A stretch of 64,000 bases of DNA from Pseudomonas sp. ICMP22404 (GTDB lineage: Bacteria; Pseudomonadota; Gammaproteobacteria; Pseudomonadales; Pseudomonadaceae), in NCBI RefSeq assembly GCF_006227205.1, contig NZ_VCNG01000005.1:62001-126000 (forward strand), written 5' to 3'. Below the pieces are notes generated by a model that was not told where the DNA came from, ran no database searches, and was given only the letters and a program-made list of their open reading frames with translations. The translations under genes and the position numbers were made by a program. Shown piece after piece: positions 48,273-57,166 of the stretch (its first letter is position 1; every line of letters starts with the position of its first letter).

Positions 48273-48310
48273 CCTCAACGGACAGTCCCACCGGAAAACC
48301 TGCGCCCATG

Positions 48311-48346
48311 AAAAAGCCCGCCCGATCACAGGATCGGGCGGGCTTC
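48311..48346 (-). terminator. Rho-independent terminator after yhcB
   Basis: AAGCCCGCCCGATC/GATCGGGCGGGCTT stem with a short ACAG loop; on the minus strand it is followed by TTTTT. On the plus strand the run after the stem is only TTCTGG, so it serves mainly the leftward yhcB transcript but may also help the ogt 3' end. Confidence 0.88.
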
Positions 48347-48362
48347 TGGTGTGGCTTGCAGC

Positions 48363-48797
48363 TTACTTCTTCAAACCGTAATGCTCATCGAGCATGCCGG
48401 GCGAATTCGGTGCCTTGGGGGCGTAGTCCCTAGGTGGTTCCTGATCCCTTGGCGGAGTCAGGCGTTCCCGTGGTGCCTGCGCCGAGTCGGCGTGCAGGGC
48501 GGCCAGCAGGCGCTGGCGAGTCTGTTCGTCCAGGGCCAGGCGGTTGGCACCCTCGGACAAATGATCCTGAACATCCTGATAGCTCTGGGTGAGTTTCTTC
48601 ACCAGAGAAGCGGTGGCGTTGAAGTGGGTCACCACCTCATTCTGATAACTGTCGAAACGTTCCTGAATGTCGTCCAGCTGACGTTGCGTGCTGTTGGGCA
48701 CTGCGTTGGGCAGCAGTCGGGCAAGCAGGAATCCAATGGCGACACCGGCAACCAGGGCAAGAGTCGGCAACAACCAAACTAAGAGCGAGTGTTCCAC
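48363..48797 (-). CDS. zapG: YhcB/ZapG-family (DUF1043) membrane protein
   Basis: 144 residues. One N-terminal membrane helix (about 6-26, LLVWLLPTLALVAGVAIGFLLARLL) is followed by a coiled-coil (about 35-100) and a Pro-rich tail. In E. coli YhcB/ZapG links cell division with envelope synthesis. It diverges from the alpha/beta hydrolase gene, with trpS and zapE close by, an arrangement conserved in Pseudomonas (PA4441-PA4438). Confidence 0.88.
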   Translation of the reverse strand: MEHSLLVWLLPTLALVAGVAIGFLLARLLPNAVPNSTQRQLDDIQERFDSYQNEVVTHFNATASLVKKLTQSYQDVQDHLSEGANRLALDEQTRQRLLAALHADSAQAPRERLTPPRDQEPPRDYAPKAPNSPGMLDEHYGLKK

Positions 48798-48939
48798 GAG
48801 TCCTTCCTCTATAAACGGCTTTGCTTTACGTTAACGGCTCGGACCTGCGCTGTATACCGCGAAGAACATCGCAATCATGCCAGGCACAGACTTTTAGCTA
48901 GACGAGTCGACCCTATCCGGGGTCACGGAGTTCTTTCCC

Positions 48940-49575
48940 TTGCTTATACGCGAAACCCCTGTAGTCATCGACGGCCCGGTGGGCCAACTGGAAGCGTTGT
49001 ACCTGGACAGCGAGGCGCCCCGTGGCCTGGCGTTGATCTGCCACCCGAACCCGGTGCAGGGCGGGACCATGCTCAATAAAGTGGTTTCGACCCTGCAGCG
49101 CACTGCCCGGGATGCCGGCCTGGTCACATTGCGTTTCAATTATCGCGGTGTCGGCGCCAGTGCCGGTAGCCATGACATGGGGACCGGTGAAGTGGACGAC
49201 GCCCAGGCCGTCGCCGCATGGCTGCGGGAAAAACACCCGCAACTGCCCTTGAGCCTCTTCGGTTTTTCCTTCGGCGGCTTCGTCGCTGCCAGCCTGGGTG
49301 GACGGCTCGAAGCCCAGGGGCAATCGCTCAAGCACCTGTTCATGGTGGCTCCGGCGGTGATGCGCCTGGACGAGCAGTCGCCTTTGGCGAAGAGCGGCGC
49401 GTTGACGGTGATCCAGCCAGAAAATGATGAAGTCGTCGATCCCCAACTGGTCTACGATTGGTCCGACGCGCTCCAACGCCCCCATGAGCTACTGAAAGTG
49501 GCAGAATGCGGGCACTTTTTTCATGGCAAGCTGACCGATCTCAAGGATCTGCTCCTGCCGCGCCTTTCGAATTGA
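48940..49575 (+). CDS. Alpha/beta hydrolase (YfbR/CocE-like small serine hydrolase family)
   Basis: 211 residues starting at a TTG codon (MLIRETPVVIDGPVG). CGGAG lies 9 nt upstream and no better start is in frame, so the TTG decides the N terminus. The hydrolase core is visible: HPNPVQGGTM (oxyanion region), FNYRGVGAS, the nucleophile elbow FGFSFGG (GxSxG), acidic PENDEVVDP and a C-terminal His in AECGHFFHGKL. Substrate unknown. It ends 24 nt before trpS, so the two are probably cotranscribed. Confidence 0.85.
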   Translation: MLIRETPVVIDGPVGQLEALYLDSEAPRGLALICHPNPVQGGTMLNKVVSTLQRTARDAGLVTLRFNYRGVGASAGSHDMGTGEVDDAQAVAAWLREKHPQLPLSLFGFSFGGFVAASLGGRLEAQGQSLKHLFMVAPAVMRLDEQSPLAKSGALTVIQPENDEVVDPQLVYDWSDALQRPHELLKVAECGHFFHGKLTDLKDLLLPRLSN

Positions 49576-49599
49576 CAGCAGTCTGACAAGCGATAATTC

Positions 49600-50955
49600 A
49601 TGACGACTCGTACCCGTATCCTGACCGGCATCACCACCACCGGCACCCCGCACCTGGGCAACTATGCTGGCGCCATCCGCCCGGCGATTCTCGCCAGCCG
49701 CGACAGCAATGCCGATTCGTTCTACTTCCTGGCCGACTACCACGCCCTGATCAAATGCGATGACCCGCTGCGCATTCAGCGCTCGCGCCTGGAAATCGCT
49801 GCGACCTGGCTGGCCGGCGGCCTGGATGTGGATCGCGTGACCTTTTATCGCCAGTCCGATATCCCCGAGATCCCGGAACTGACCTGGCTGCTGACCTGTG
49901 TCGCCGCCAAGGGCCTGCTCAATCGCGCCCATGCCTATAAGGCCTCGGTGGACAAGAATGTCGAGACCGGCGAAGACCCGGACGCCGGCATCACCATGGG
50001 TCTGTACAGCTACCCGGTGCTGATGGCCGCTGACATCCTGATGTTCAACGCCCACAAGGTGCCGGTCGGTCGCGATCAGATCCAGCACGTGGAGATGGCT
50101 CGGGACATTGGCCAGCGCTTCAACCACCTGTTTGGCCAGGGCAAGGAGTTTTTCACCATGCCCGAGGCGCTGATCGAAGAAAGCGTCGCCACGCTGCCAG
50201 GGCTCGATGGCCGCAAGATGTCCAAGAGCTACGACAACACCATCCCGCTGTTCAGCAGCGCCAAGGAGATGAAGGACGCGATCTCGCGAATCGTCACCGA
50301 CTCCCGCGCCCCGGGTGAAGCGAAGGATCCGGACAACTCGCACCTGTTCACGCTGTTCCAGGCCTTTGCCACCCCGGCCCAGTCAACCGAGTTCCGCAAC
50401 GAGCTGTTGCAGGGCCTGGGTTGGGGCGAAGCGAAGAATCGTCTGTTCCAATTGCTCGACAGCGAACTGGGTGAGTCCCGCGAGCGTTATCACCAGTTGA
50501 TCGAACGTCCGGTGGACCTTGAAGACATCCTGCAACTGGGCGCGAAAAAAGCCCGGGCCGTGGCGACGCCGTTCCTTAACGAACTGCGTGAAGCCGTTGG
50601 CCTGCGTTCGTTCGTCAGCCAGGTCCAAGTGGCGGCCAACACGAAGAAAAAAGCCACCAAGGCGGCGCGTTTCGTCAGCTTTCGCGAAGACGACGGCAGT
50701 TTCCGCTTCCGCCTGCTGGCTGCCGACGGCGAACAACTGTTGCTGTCTCGCCATTTTGCCGATGGCAAGACCGCGGGCCAGGTGACCAAGCAACTGCAAG
50801 CCGGCCAGCCACTGGACGTACGCAGCGAGGCGGCGGGCTTCAGCGTCTGGCTCGAAGGCGAATGCGTGGCGGACAGCCCGGCTTTTGCCGACGAAGCTGC
50901 GCGGGATGCGGCCATCGATGCGCTGCGCGTCGCGCTGACCCCCGCGCAGGATTGA
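49600..50955 (+). CDS. trpS: Tryptophanyl-tRNA synthetase with C-terminal extension
   Basis: 451 residues, longer than the usual 330-340. The class I motifs are HLGN (18-21, HIGH-like) and KMSKS (206-210). The core ends near residue 340. A further 105 residues (after NTKKKATKAARFVSF) include FRFRLLAADGEQLLLSRHFADGKTAG, which resembles the YegP/DUF1508 strand-helix unit; this long form is usual in pseudomonads. A strong terminator follows (51008-51040). Confidence 0.94.
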   Translation: MTTRTRILTGITTTGTPHLGNYAGAIRPAILASRDSNADSFYFLADYHALIKCDDPLRIQRSRLEIAATWLAGGLDVDRVTFYRQSDIPEIPELTWLLTCVAAKGLLNRAHAYKASVDKNVETGEDPDAGITMGLYSYPVLMAADILMFNAHKVPVGRDQIQHVEMARDIGQRFNHLFGQGKEFFTMPEALIEESVATLPGLDGRKMSKSYDNTIPLFSSAKEMKDAISRIVTDSRAPGEAKDPDNSHLFTLFQAFATPAQSTEFRNELLQGLGWGEAKNRLFQLLDSELGESRERYHQLIERPVDLEDILQLGAKKARAVATPFLNELREAVGLRSFVSQVQVAANTKKKATKAARFVSFREDDGSFRFRLLAADGEQLLLSRHFADGKTAGQVTKQLQAGQPLDVRSEAAGFSVWLEGECVADSPAFADEAARDAAIDALRVALTPAQD

Positions 50956-51007
50956 TCCAAAGCATCATCCGACCATCGGTCCTGAATAAGGGCCGATTGC
51001 CATTCTT

Positions 51008-51040
51008 ACGGGCCGTCGCTACAGTGACGGCCCGTTTTTG
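51008..51040 (+). terminator. Rho-independent terminator after trpS
   Basis: ACGGGCCGTC/GACGGCCCGT stem with loop GCTACAGT, followed by TTTTTG. It lies between trpS and zapE, 18 nt before the zapE start, so zapE must either read through it or have its promoter within trpS. Confidence 0.88.
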
Positions 51041-51057
51041 TTGCCTTGCTAACGAAT

Positions 51058-52152
51058 ATGACGCCCCTAGAACGATATCAAGCTGATCTGAAACGCCCGG
51101 AGTTCTTCCACGACGCAGCCCAGGAAACGGCGGTGCGGCATTTGCAGCGCCTGTACGACGATCTGATCGCCGCGTCGAACAACAAGCCGGGCTTGTTGGG
51201 AAAACTGTTCGGCAAGAAGGAACTGGCACCGGTCAAGGGCCTGTACTTCTGGGGTGGCGTGGGCCGTGGCAAGACCTACCTGGTGGACACCTTCTTCGAG
51301 GCGCTGCCGTTCAAGGAAAAGACCCGCACGCACTTCCACCGCTTCATGAAGCGTGTGCACGAAGAGATGAAGACCCTGGGTGGCGAGAAGAACCCATTGA
51401 CCATCATCGCCAAACGTTTCTCCAATGAAACGCGGGTGATCTGCTTCGATGAGTTCTTCGTGTCCGACATCACCGATGCCATGATCCTCGGCACCTTGAT
51501 GGAAGAGTTGTTCAGGAACGGCGTGACCCTGGTCGCCACGTCGAACATCGTGCCGGACGGCTTGTACAAGGACGGTCTGCAACGGGCGCGCTTTCTCCCG
51601 GCCATCGCGTTGATCAAGGAACACACCGAAATCGTCAACGTCGACAGCGGCGTCGACTATCGTTTGCGCCATCTCGAACAGGCGGAGCTGTTCCATTACC
51701 CACTGGACGCCGCTGCCGAAGAAAGCCTGCGCAAGAGCTTCCGCGCCCTGACGCCAGAATGCACCCAGGCGGTCGAGAACGATGTGCTGATGATCGAGAA
51801 TCGCGAGATCCGCGCAGTCCGCACCTGTGACGATGTGGCCTGGTTCGATTTCCGTGAGCTGTGCGACGGCCCTCGCAGCCAAAACGACTACATCGAGCTG
51901 GGCAAGATCTTCCACGCCGTACTGCTCAGCGGCGTCGAGCAGATGAGTGTCACCACCGACGACATCGCCCGTCGCTTCATCAATATGGTGGACGAGTTCT
52001 ACGACCGTAACGTGAAGCTGATCATCTCGGCCGAAGTCGAACTCAAGGACCTCTACACCGGTGGTCGCCTGACGTTCGAATTCCAGCGGACCCTGAGTCG
52101 CCTGCTGGAAATGCAGTCCCACGAGTTCCTGTCGCGGGCGCATAAGCCTTAG
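51058..52152 (+). CDS. zapE: Cell division ATPase ZapE (AFG1 family)
   Basis: 364 residues from MTPLERYQADLKRPEF. Walker A is GGVGRGKT (66-73); Walker B lies in VICFDEFFVSDITDAM. ZapE is an ATP-dependent protein that constrains FtsZ rings under stress and is related to the AFG1/LACE1 ATPases of mitochondria. The gene is conserved between trpS and rplM in pseudomonads. Here four further features, including regulator and dehydrogenase genes, lie before rplM. Confidence 0.92.
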   Translation: MTPLERYQADLKRPEFFHDAAQETAVRHLQRLYDDLIAASNNKPGLLGKLFGKKELAPVKGLYFWGGVGRGKTYLVDTFFEALPFKEKTRTHFHRFMKRVHEEMKTLGGEKNPLTIIAKRFSNETRVICFDEFFVSDITDAMILGTLMEELFRNGVTLVATSNIVPDGLYKDGLQRARFLPAIALIKEHTEIVNVDSGVDYRLRHLEQAELFHYPLDAAAEESLRKSFRALTPECTQAVENDVLMIENREIRAVRTCDDVAWFDFRELCDGPRSQNDYIELGKIFHAVLLSGVEQMSVTTDDIARRFINMVDEFYDRNVKLIISAEVELKDLYTGGRLTFEFQRTLSRLLEMQSHEFLSRAHKP

Positions 52153-52172
52153 GCTGATTCGGAAAGCACAAA

Positions 52173-52197
52173 GGGCCTGCGATTGCAGGCCTTTTTT
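52173..52197 (+). terminator. Rho-independent terminator after zapE
   Basis: GGGCCTGC/GCAGGCC hairpin with loop GATT followed by TTTTTT, 20 nt after the zapE stop. Confidence 0.88.
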
Positions 52198-52218
52198 ATG
52201 GCTGATCCACCGCATAAC

Positions 52219-52310
52219 CCTGTGGGGGCGAGCCTGCTCGCGATGGCGGTGGGTCAGCTTGCTACGATTCTGAATGTGCTGCCGTCATCGCGAGCAGGCT
52301 CGCTCCCACA
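52219..52310. repeat. REP pair (REPIN-like), family A
   Basis: Inverted units at about 52219-52246 and 52283-52310 with a 36-nt loop; the left copy has one change (TGTGGGGGCG). It lies between zapE and the convergent GlxA-type regulator gene. Confidence 0.9.
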
Positions 52311-52332
52311 TGGGGTAGTGGGGTCCGAAGCC

Positions 52333-53328
52333 TTACGCCGCCTGCTGAAATTGCTGCCGGTACTGGTTCGGCGACAGGTCCGTGTGCTGCCGGAACAGCC
52401 GCGCGAAGAAGCTCGCGTCGTCGTAGCCCACTTCGTAGCTGATGGTCTTGATGCTCTTGCGGCTCCCGGAGAGCAGGCCCTTTGCGGTTTCGATGCGCAG
52501 CCGTTGCAGGTAATGCAACGGTTTGTCGCCAGTGGCGGTCTGGAAGCGGCGCATGAAATTGCGAATGCTCATGCCATGTTCCCGGGCGACGTCTTCGAAA
52601 CGGAACTTGTCGGCGAAGTGTTCTTCGAGCCAGTGCTGGATCTGCAGGATGATCACGTCCTGATGGAGTTTCTGCCCGCCGAAACCGATCCTGCCCGGCG
52701 AATAATTGCGCTGCACTTCATACAGGATGTCCCGCGCCACGGCCTGGGCCACGTTGGCGCCGCAGAAGCGCTCGATGAGGTAGATGTAGAGATCGCACAC
52801 CGAGGTCGTGCCACCGGCGCAGAACAGGTTGTCGGCGTCGGTCAGGTGTTTGTCCTGGTTCAGATGCACCTGGGGAAAACGCTCCCTGAAGGCGTTGAAG
52901 AAGCGCCAGTAGGTGGTGGCTTCCTTGCCATCGAGCAGCCCGGCCTCGGCAAGCCAGAACACGCCAGTGGCCTCGCCGCACAGTACGGCGCCGCGAGCGT
53001 GCTGTTCCCGCAGCCAGGGCAGGACCTGGGGATAGCGTTGGCAAAGGGTGGGGAAGTCATCCCAGAACGCCGGCAGGATAATCACATCGGTATTTTCCAG
53101 CCCGCCATCCACCGGCATGATCACTTCGCTGAAGCTGTTCACCGGTTTGCCGTCAGGGCTGACCAGTCGGATTTCAAACGCCGGTGTCAGGCCTTGGCCC
53201 AGTTGCTTGCCGTAGCGCAGGCTGGCCAGGTGGAAGAAATCCTTGGCCTGCATGAGGGTGAAAGCGAAAACCCGGTCGACTGCCAGGATGCTGACGCGCC
53301 GTAAGGGCGTGGAGGGGTGCATAGACAT
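52333..53328 (-). CDS. GlxA-family transcriptional regulator (DJ-1/PfpI domain plus AraC helix-turn-helix)
   Basis: 331 residues. The N-terminal class I glutamine amidotransferase-like DJ-1/PfpI domain (about 10-190) includes VIILPAFWDD and AVLCGEATGVFWLAEAGLL; the nucleophile-elbow Cys is in LCGEA. The C-terminal AraC domain (about 230-331) shows FEDVAREHGMSIRNFMRRF and ISYEVGYDDASFFARLFRQHTDLSPNQYRQQF. Relatives regulate carnitine, arginine or glycine betaine use. It diverges from the acyl-CoA dehydrogenase gene, which is its likely target; the P. aeruginosa PA4436/PA4435 pair is similar. Confidence 0.88.
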   Translation of the reverse strand: MSMHPSTPLRRVSILAVDRVFAFTLMQAKDFFHLASLRYGKQLGQGLTPAFEIRLVSPDGKPVNSFSEVIMPVDGGLENTDVIILPAFWDDFPTLCQRYPQVLPWLREQHARGAVLCGEATGVFWLAEAGLLDGKEATTYWRFFNAFRERFPQVHLNQDKHLTDADNLFCAGGTTSVCDLYIYLIERFCGANVAQAVARDILYEVQRNYSPGRIGFGGQKLHQDVIILQIQHWLEEHFADKFRFEDVAREHGMSIRNFMRRFQTATGDKPLHYLQRLRIETAKGLLSGSRKSIKTISYEVGYDDASFFARLFRQHTDLSPNQYRQQFQQAA

Positions 53329-53472
53329 AATTTCATCTTGTTTTTATAGGGGAAAGTGGTCACCAGACGGCTGGATCGTCTTATTTTTTGTCGGATGTGT
53401 CCAGTGTCCTATGGTACATCCCGGGCTTAGGCTCATCGGATGACCCCCTCCAACCATAACCAAAGGTGCGCC

Positions 53473-54609
53473 ATGATTCCCAGAACCCTGTTCAGTCCCG
53501 AGCACGAATTGTTTCGCGACAGCGTGCGAACGTTCCTGGAAAAGGAGGCCGTGCCCTACCACAGCCAGTGGGAAAAACAGGGTCATGTCGATCGCCAGCT
53601 CTGGAACAAGGCCGGGGAGGCGGGGATGCTGTGTTCGCACCTGCCGCAAGCCTATGGCGGGCTCGACGCGGACTTTCTCTACAGTACGGTGGTGATAGAG
53701 GAGATCGGCCGCCTGGGGCTGACAGGCATCGGCTTCTCACTGCATTCCGATATCGTTGCGCCGTACATCCTGCATTACGGCAGCGAAGCGTTGAAGCAGA
53801 AATACCTGCCGAAGCTGGTTTCCGGCGAAATGGTCACGGCCATCGCCATGACCGAACCCGGCGCCGGTTCCGACCTGCAAGGGGTGAAAACCACGGCGGT
53901 ACTGGACGTTGATGAATACGTCATCAACGGTTCGAAGACCTTCATCACCAATGGCTTTCTCGCCGACCTGGTGATCGTGGTCGCCAAGACCGATCCGAAA
54001 GCCGGTGCCAAGGGCACCAGTCTGTTTCTGGTGGAAGCGGGCACGCCGGGTTTCGAGAAGGGCAAGCGCCTGGAGAAAGTCGGAATGAAGGCCCAGGACA
54101 CGTCGGAGTTGTTCTTCCAGGATGTCCGCGTGCCGAAGGAAAACCTGCTCGGGCAGGCCGGAATGGGGTTTGCCTATCTGATGCAGGAGTTGCCCCAGGA
54201 ACGCCTGACCGTCGCGATTGGTGGCCTGGCCTCGGCCGAAGCGGCGCTGCAATGGACGCTGGACTACACCCGCGATCGCAAGGCCTTCGGCAAATCCATC
54301 GCGGAGTTCCAGAATACCCGCTTCAAACTGGCGGAAATGGCCACCGAGATCCAGATCGGCCGAGTCTTCGTCGACCGCTGCCTGGAGCTGCACCTGCAAG
54401 GCACGCTCGACGTGCCGACGGCGGCGATGGCCAAGTACTGGGGCACGGACCTGCAATGCAAGGTGCTCGACGAATGCGTGCAGTTGCATGGCGGCTACGG
54501 TTTCATGTGGGAGTACCCGATTGCCCGGGCGTGGGCGGATGCGCGGGTGCAGCGGATCTATGCGGGGACCAATGAAATCATGAAGGAGATCATTGCGCGG
54601 TCGCTTTGA
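53473..54609 (+). CDS. Acyl-CoA dehydrogenase
   Basis: 378 residues from MIPRTLFSPEHELFRDS. FAD-dependent alpha,beta-dehydrogenation of an acyl-CoA. The three-domain family pattern is seen with signatures TAIAMTEPGAGSDLQG (FAD/CoA contact), and the C-terminal QLHGGYGFMWEYPIARAWADARVQRIYAGTNEIMKEIIA, including the catalytic-base position and the CoA-binding Gly-rich turn. Substrate chain length is not predictable. Divergent from the GlxA-type regulator (144-nt shared upstream region), followed by a REP-type element and an aldo-keto reductase on the opposite strand. Confidence 0.9.
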   Translation: MIPRTLFSPEHELFRDSVRTFLEKEAVPYHSQWEKQGHVDRQLWNKAGEAGMLCSHLPQAYGGLDADFLYSTVVIEEIGRLGLTGIGFSLHSDIVAPYILHYGSEALKQKYLPKLVSGEMVTAIAMTEPGAGSDLQGVKTTAVLDVDEYVINGSKTFITNGFLADLVIVVAKTDPKAGAKGTSLFLVEAGTPGFEKGKRLEKVGMKAQDTSELFFQDVRVPKENLLGQAGMGFAYLMQELPQERLTVAIGGLASAEAALQWTLDYTRDRKAFGKSIAEFQNTRFKLAEMATEIQIGRVFVDRCLELHLQGTLDVPTAAMAKYWGTDLQCKVLDECVQLHGGYGFMWEYPIARAWADARVQRIYAGTNEIMKEIIARSL

Positions 54610-54628
54610 TTGCGTTGTGCTCTTGGGG

Positions 54629-54738
54629 TGATCGTTCCCACGCTCTGCGTGGAAACGCCGCCAGGGACGCTCTGCGTTCCGCTCTGGTGACGCGGAGCGT
54701 CACCGGATGCATTCCCACGCAGAGCGTGGGAACGATCA
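54629..54738. repeat. 110-nt nested inverted repeat (TGATCGTTCCCACGC type)
   Basis: Perfect 24-bp outer arms (54629-54652 and 54715-54738) surround an inner palindrome GGTGACGC/GCGTCACC and GCTCTGCGT-type repeats of the arm sequence. It is a repeat type distinct from REP families A and B, located between the convergent acyl-CoA dehydrogenase and aldo-keto reductase genes, and could act as a bidirectional termination structure. Confidence 0.85.
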
Positions 54739-54745
54739 GCAACCC

Positions 54746-54770
54746 TTGTGGGAGCGAGCCTGCTCGCGAT
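54746..54770 (+). repeat. Single REP unit, family A
   Basis: One copy of the GTGGGAGCGAGCCTGCTCGC unit directly after the TGATCG-type repeat. No partner lies nearby, so this is the only clear solitary family A unit in the window outside the 61-kb region. Confidence 0.88.
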
Positions 54771-54786
54771 TGGGTCTACGGGTCAA

Positions 54787-55827
54787 TCAAGGAGCAGGAT
54801 TCGGCTGATCCCTGTGGATCGCCTCGATCCCCGCCAGCACTTCGTCCGACAGCTTCAGATCGAAGCTGGCGATGTTGCTGTCCAGTTGTTCAAGGGTGGT
54901 GGCGCCGATGATGTTGCTGGTCACGAACGGTTGTTGCGTGACGAACGCCAGGGCCATCTGTGCCGGGTCCAGGCCATGTTCACGGGCCAGCGCCACATAA
55001 CGGCTGCATGCCGCTTCCGACTGTGGATTGAAGTAGCGCATGAAGCGGCTGTAGAGCGTCAGGCGGCCCTTGGCCGGCCGTGCGCCGCCTTCATATTTAC
55101 CCGACAGGAAGCCGAACGCCAGCGGCGAGTAGGCCAGCAGCCCGCACTGTTCGCGAAGGGCGACTTCCGCCAGGCCGATCTCGAAGCTGCGGTTGAGCAG
55201 GTTGTACGGATTCTGGATCGACACCGCTCGCGGCCAGCCACGGGCTTCGGCCAGGGCGAGGAATTTCATGGTGCCCCACGGCGTCTCGTTGGACAGGCCG
55301 ATGTGGCGGATCTTGCCGGCACGGACCTGTTCGTCGAGGGCCTCGAGGGTTTCCTCCAGTGGGGTGAATTCTTCATCGGCTTTGTGCTTGTAGCCCAGTT
55401 GCCCGAAGAAGTTGGTGCTGCGTTCCGGCCAGTGCAACTGGTAGAGATCGATCCAGTCGGTCTGCAGGCGCTTGAGGCTGGCGTCCAGCGCTTCGACGAT
55501 GTGGCGGCGGTTGTGCTTGAGGTTTTTGTCGCGGATGTAATCGATGGTGTTGCCGGGGCCGGCGATCTTGCTCGCCAGGATCCAGTCGGCACGGTCGCCA
55601 CGGCTCTTGAAATAGTTGCCGATGTAGCGCTCGGTGGTGGCATAGGTCTCGGCCTTGGGCGGGACCGGGTACATCTCGGCGGTGTCGATGAAATTGATGC
55701 CGGCACCCTTGGCGCGTTCGATCTGGGCGAAAGCCTCGGCCTCGCTGTTCTGCTCACCCCAGGTCATGGTTCCGAGGCACAGGGCGCTCACGTTCAGATC
55801 GGTACGGCCTAGCTGGCGATAGTCCAT
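54787..55827 (-). CDS. NADP(H)-dependent aldo-keto reductase (Tas family)
   Basis: 346 residues from MDYRQLGRTDLNVSALCLGTM. The (beta/alpha)8 barrel with catalytic Asp in FIDTAEMYP, Lys in LASKIAGPG and His in LYQLHWPERS is visible; the C-terminal IGATTLEQLDSNI binds the NADP 2'-phosphate region. Homologue of E. coli Tas and P. aeruginosa PA4434. The start chosen avoids an 8-residue upstream extension. Convergent with acyl-CoA dehydrogenase, divergent from rplM. Confidence 0.9.
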   Translation of the reverse strand: MDYRQLGRTDLNVSALCLGTMTWGEQNSEAEAFAQIERAKGAGINFIDTAEMYPVPPKAETYATTERYIGNYFKSRGDRADWILASKIAGPGNTIDYIRDKNLKHNRRHIVEALDASLKRLQTDWIDLYQLHWPERSTNFFGQLGYKHKADEEFTPLEETLEALDEQVRAGKIRHIGLSNETPWGTMKFLALAEARGWPRAVSIQNPYNLLNRSFEIGLAEVALREQCGLLAYSPLAFGFLSGKYEGGARPAKGRLTLYSRFMRYFNPQSEAACSRYVALAREHGLDPAQMALAFVTQQPFVTSNIIGATTLEQLDSNIASFDLKLSDEVLAGIEAIHRDQPNPAP

Positions 55828-56073
55828 CGGGGGGCTCCTTGGGCAAAACAATCATAAAAGCAGGTTGAAATATTTTTCGCAATCTGCATAATTGCGCACC
55901 TCTTTCTGCAGTGGAAGTGATGCGCCGCCGCCGAAGAATCTTGCCGTTGAACGGACGCGCCGACCCGAGCCCCCGAAAGCGTCTGTATCCGGCTGCCTTT
56001 GACTTGTCAAAGTACGCACTATTCAGTAAGATCCGCCGTCTAATTTACAGGGCGGCCCCTGAGGCTATAAAGA
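55828..56073 (+). other. rplM upstream region
   Basis: Between the divergent aldo-keto reductase and rplM genes. It contains the rplM promoter and a short leader. The open frame at 55911-56093 overlaps the rplM start and has no family features, so I did not call it. Confidence 0.5.
56004..56032 (+). promoter_or_regulatory. Probable sigma-70 promoter of rplM-rpsI
   Basis: TTGTCA (56004-56009), a 17-nt spacer and TAAGAT (56027-56032): five of six and four of six matches. The start codon lies 41 nt further, giving a leader of about 35 nt containing GGGCGGCCCC, which may fold and serve ribosomal-protein autoregulation. Confidence 0.55.
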
Positions 56074-56502
56074 ATGAAAACTTTTACTGCTAAACCGGAA
56101 ACAGTACAGCGCGACTGGTTCGTCGTCGACGCTGCTGGTCAGACCCTGGGTCGTCTGGCCACCGAAATCGCGAGCCGTCTGCGTGGCAAGCACAAGCCTG
56201 AGTACACCCCTCACGTTGACACCGGTGACTACATCGTCGTGATCAACGCTGAGCAAGTACGTGTTACTGGCGCTAAAACCACTGACAAAATGTACTACTC
56301 CCACTCCGGTTTTCCGGGCGGCATCAAGTCGATCAACTTTGAAAAGCTGATCGCCAAAGCCCCTGAGCGCGTGATCGAGACCGCGGTTAAAGGCATGCTG
56401 CCTAAGAACCCACTGGGTCGCGACATGTATCGTAAGCTGAAGGTTTATGCGGGCGCTGCTCACCCTCATACTGCTCAGCAGCCCCAAGAACTGAAGTTTT
56501 AA
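56074..56502 (+). CDS. rplM: 50S ribosomal protein L13
   Basis: 142 residues, [20 protein letters not shown]..., full family length. It contains the L13 signature segments [24 protein letters not shown] and [21 protein letters not shown]. Binds 23S rRNA early in assembly. First gene of the rplM-rpsI operon, 14 nt before rpsI. Codon use is that of a highly expressed gene (Lys AAA, Gly GGT, Arg CGT preferences), unlike most neighbours. Confidence 0.98.
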   Translation: MKTFTAKPETVQRDWFVVDAAGQTLGRLATEIASRLRGKHKPEYTPHVDTGDYIVVINAEQVRVTGAKTTDKMYYSHSGFPGGIKSINFEKLIAKAPERVIETAVKGMLPKNPLGRDMYRKLKVYAGAAHPHTAQQPQELKF

Positions 56503-56516
56503 CGGAATAGTTCATT

Positions 56517-56909
56517 ATGTCGGCGACTCAAAATTACGGCACTGGCCGTCGCAAGACTGCAACCGCACGCGTTTTCCTGCGTCCGGGCACTGGTAACATC
56601 TCCATCAACAACCGCTCCCTGGATAACTTCTTCGGCCGCGAAACTGCCCGCATGGTAGTTCGTCAGCCGCTGGAACTGACCGAGACCGTCGAAAAATTCG
56701 ACATCTACGTCACCGTTATCGGTGGTGGTGTAAGTGGTCAAGCTGGCGCAATCCGCCACGGTATCACTCGCGCTCTGATGGACTACGACGAAACCCTGCG
56801 TAGCGCCCTGCGCAAAGCTGGCTTCGTGACTCGCGACGCTCGCGAAGTTGAACGTAAGAAAGTCGGTCTGCGTAAAGCGCGTAAGCGTCCGCAGTACTCG
56901 AAGCGTTAA
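56517..56909 (+). CDS. rpsI: 30S ribosomal protein S9
   Basis: 130 residues, [20 protein letters not shown]..., ending in the basic tail [17 protein letters not shown] that reaches the ribosomal P-site tRNA. Second gene of the rplM operon; ends with a strong terminator at 56931-56966. petABC follows with its own promoter region. Confidence 0.98.
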   Translation: MSATQNYGTGRRKTATARVFLRPGTGNISINNRSLDNFFGRETARMVVRQPLELTETVEKFDIYVTVIGGGVSGQAGAIRHGITRALMDYDETLRSALRKAGFVTRDAREVERKKVGLRKARKRPQYSKR

Positions 56910-56930
56910 TTTCGCTTCCGCTTTCAAAAG

Positions 56931-56966
56931 GCGCCCAGTTTCCTCACGGAGCTGGGCGTTTTTTTA
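56931..56966 (+). terminator. Rho-independent terminator after rpsI
   Basis: CGCCCAG/CTGGGCG stem followed by TTTTTTT, 22 nt after the stop codon. Confidence 0.92.
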
Positions 56967-57166
56967 TGGGCGAAATAATTGCTCTGTGACAACTTGCCAC
57001 ATTCGTAGAGCCCCTATACTACAAGGCTTGGCGGTAGGGCCGCTTGGTAATTACCTTGTCAGAATTGGGGGTTTTCATTACCATTCGGCAAAATTTTTAT
57101 AAGTTCAGATTTTTACTTAGTAGACGCCTGATCTAACAGGCCACAAAGCTGATGGGAGAGGACTGA

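Noticed and set aside
52219..52310. REP pair read as the zapE terminator
   Set aside because: A proper T-tailed hairpin lies upstream at 52173-52197, and the REP units have no T run.
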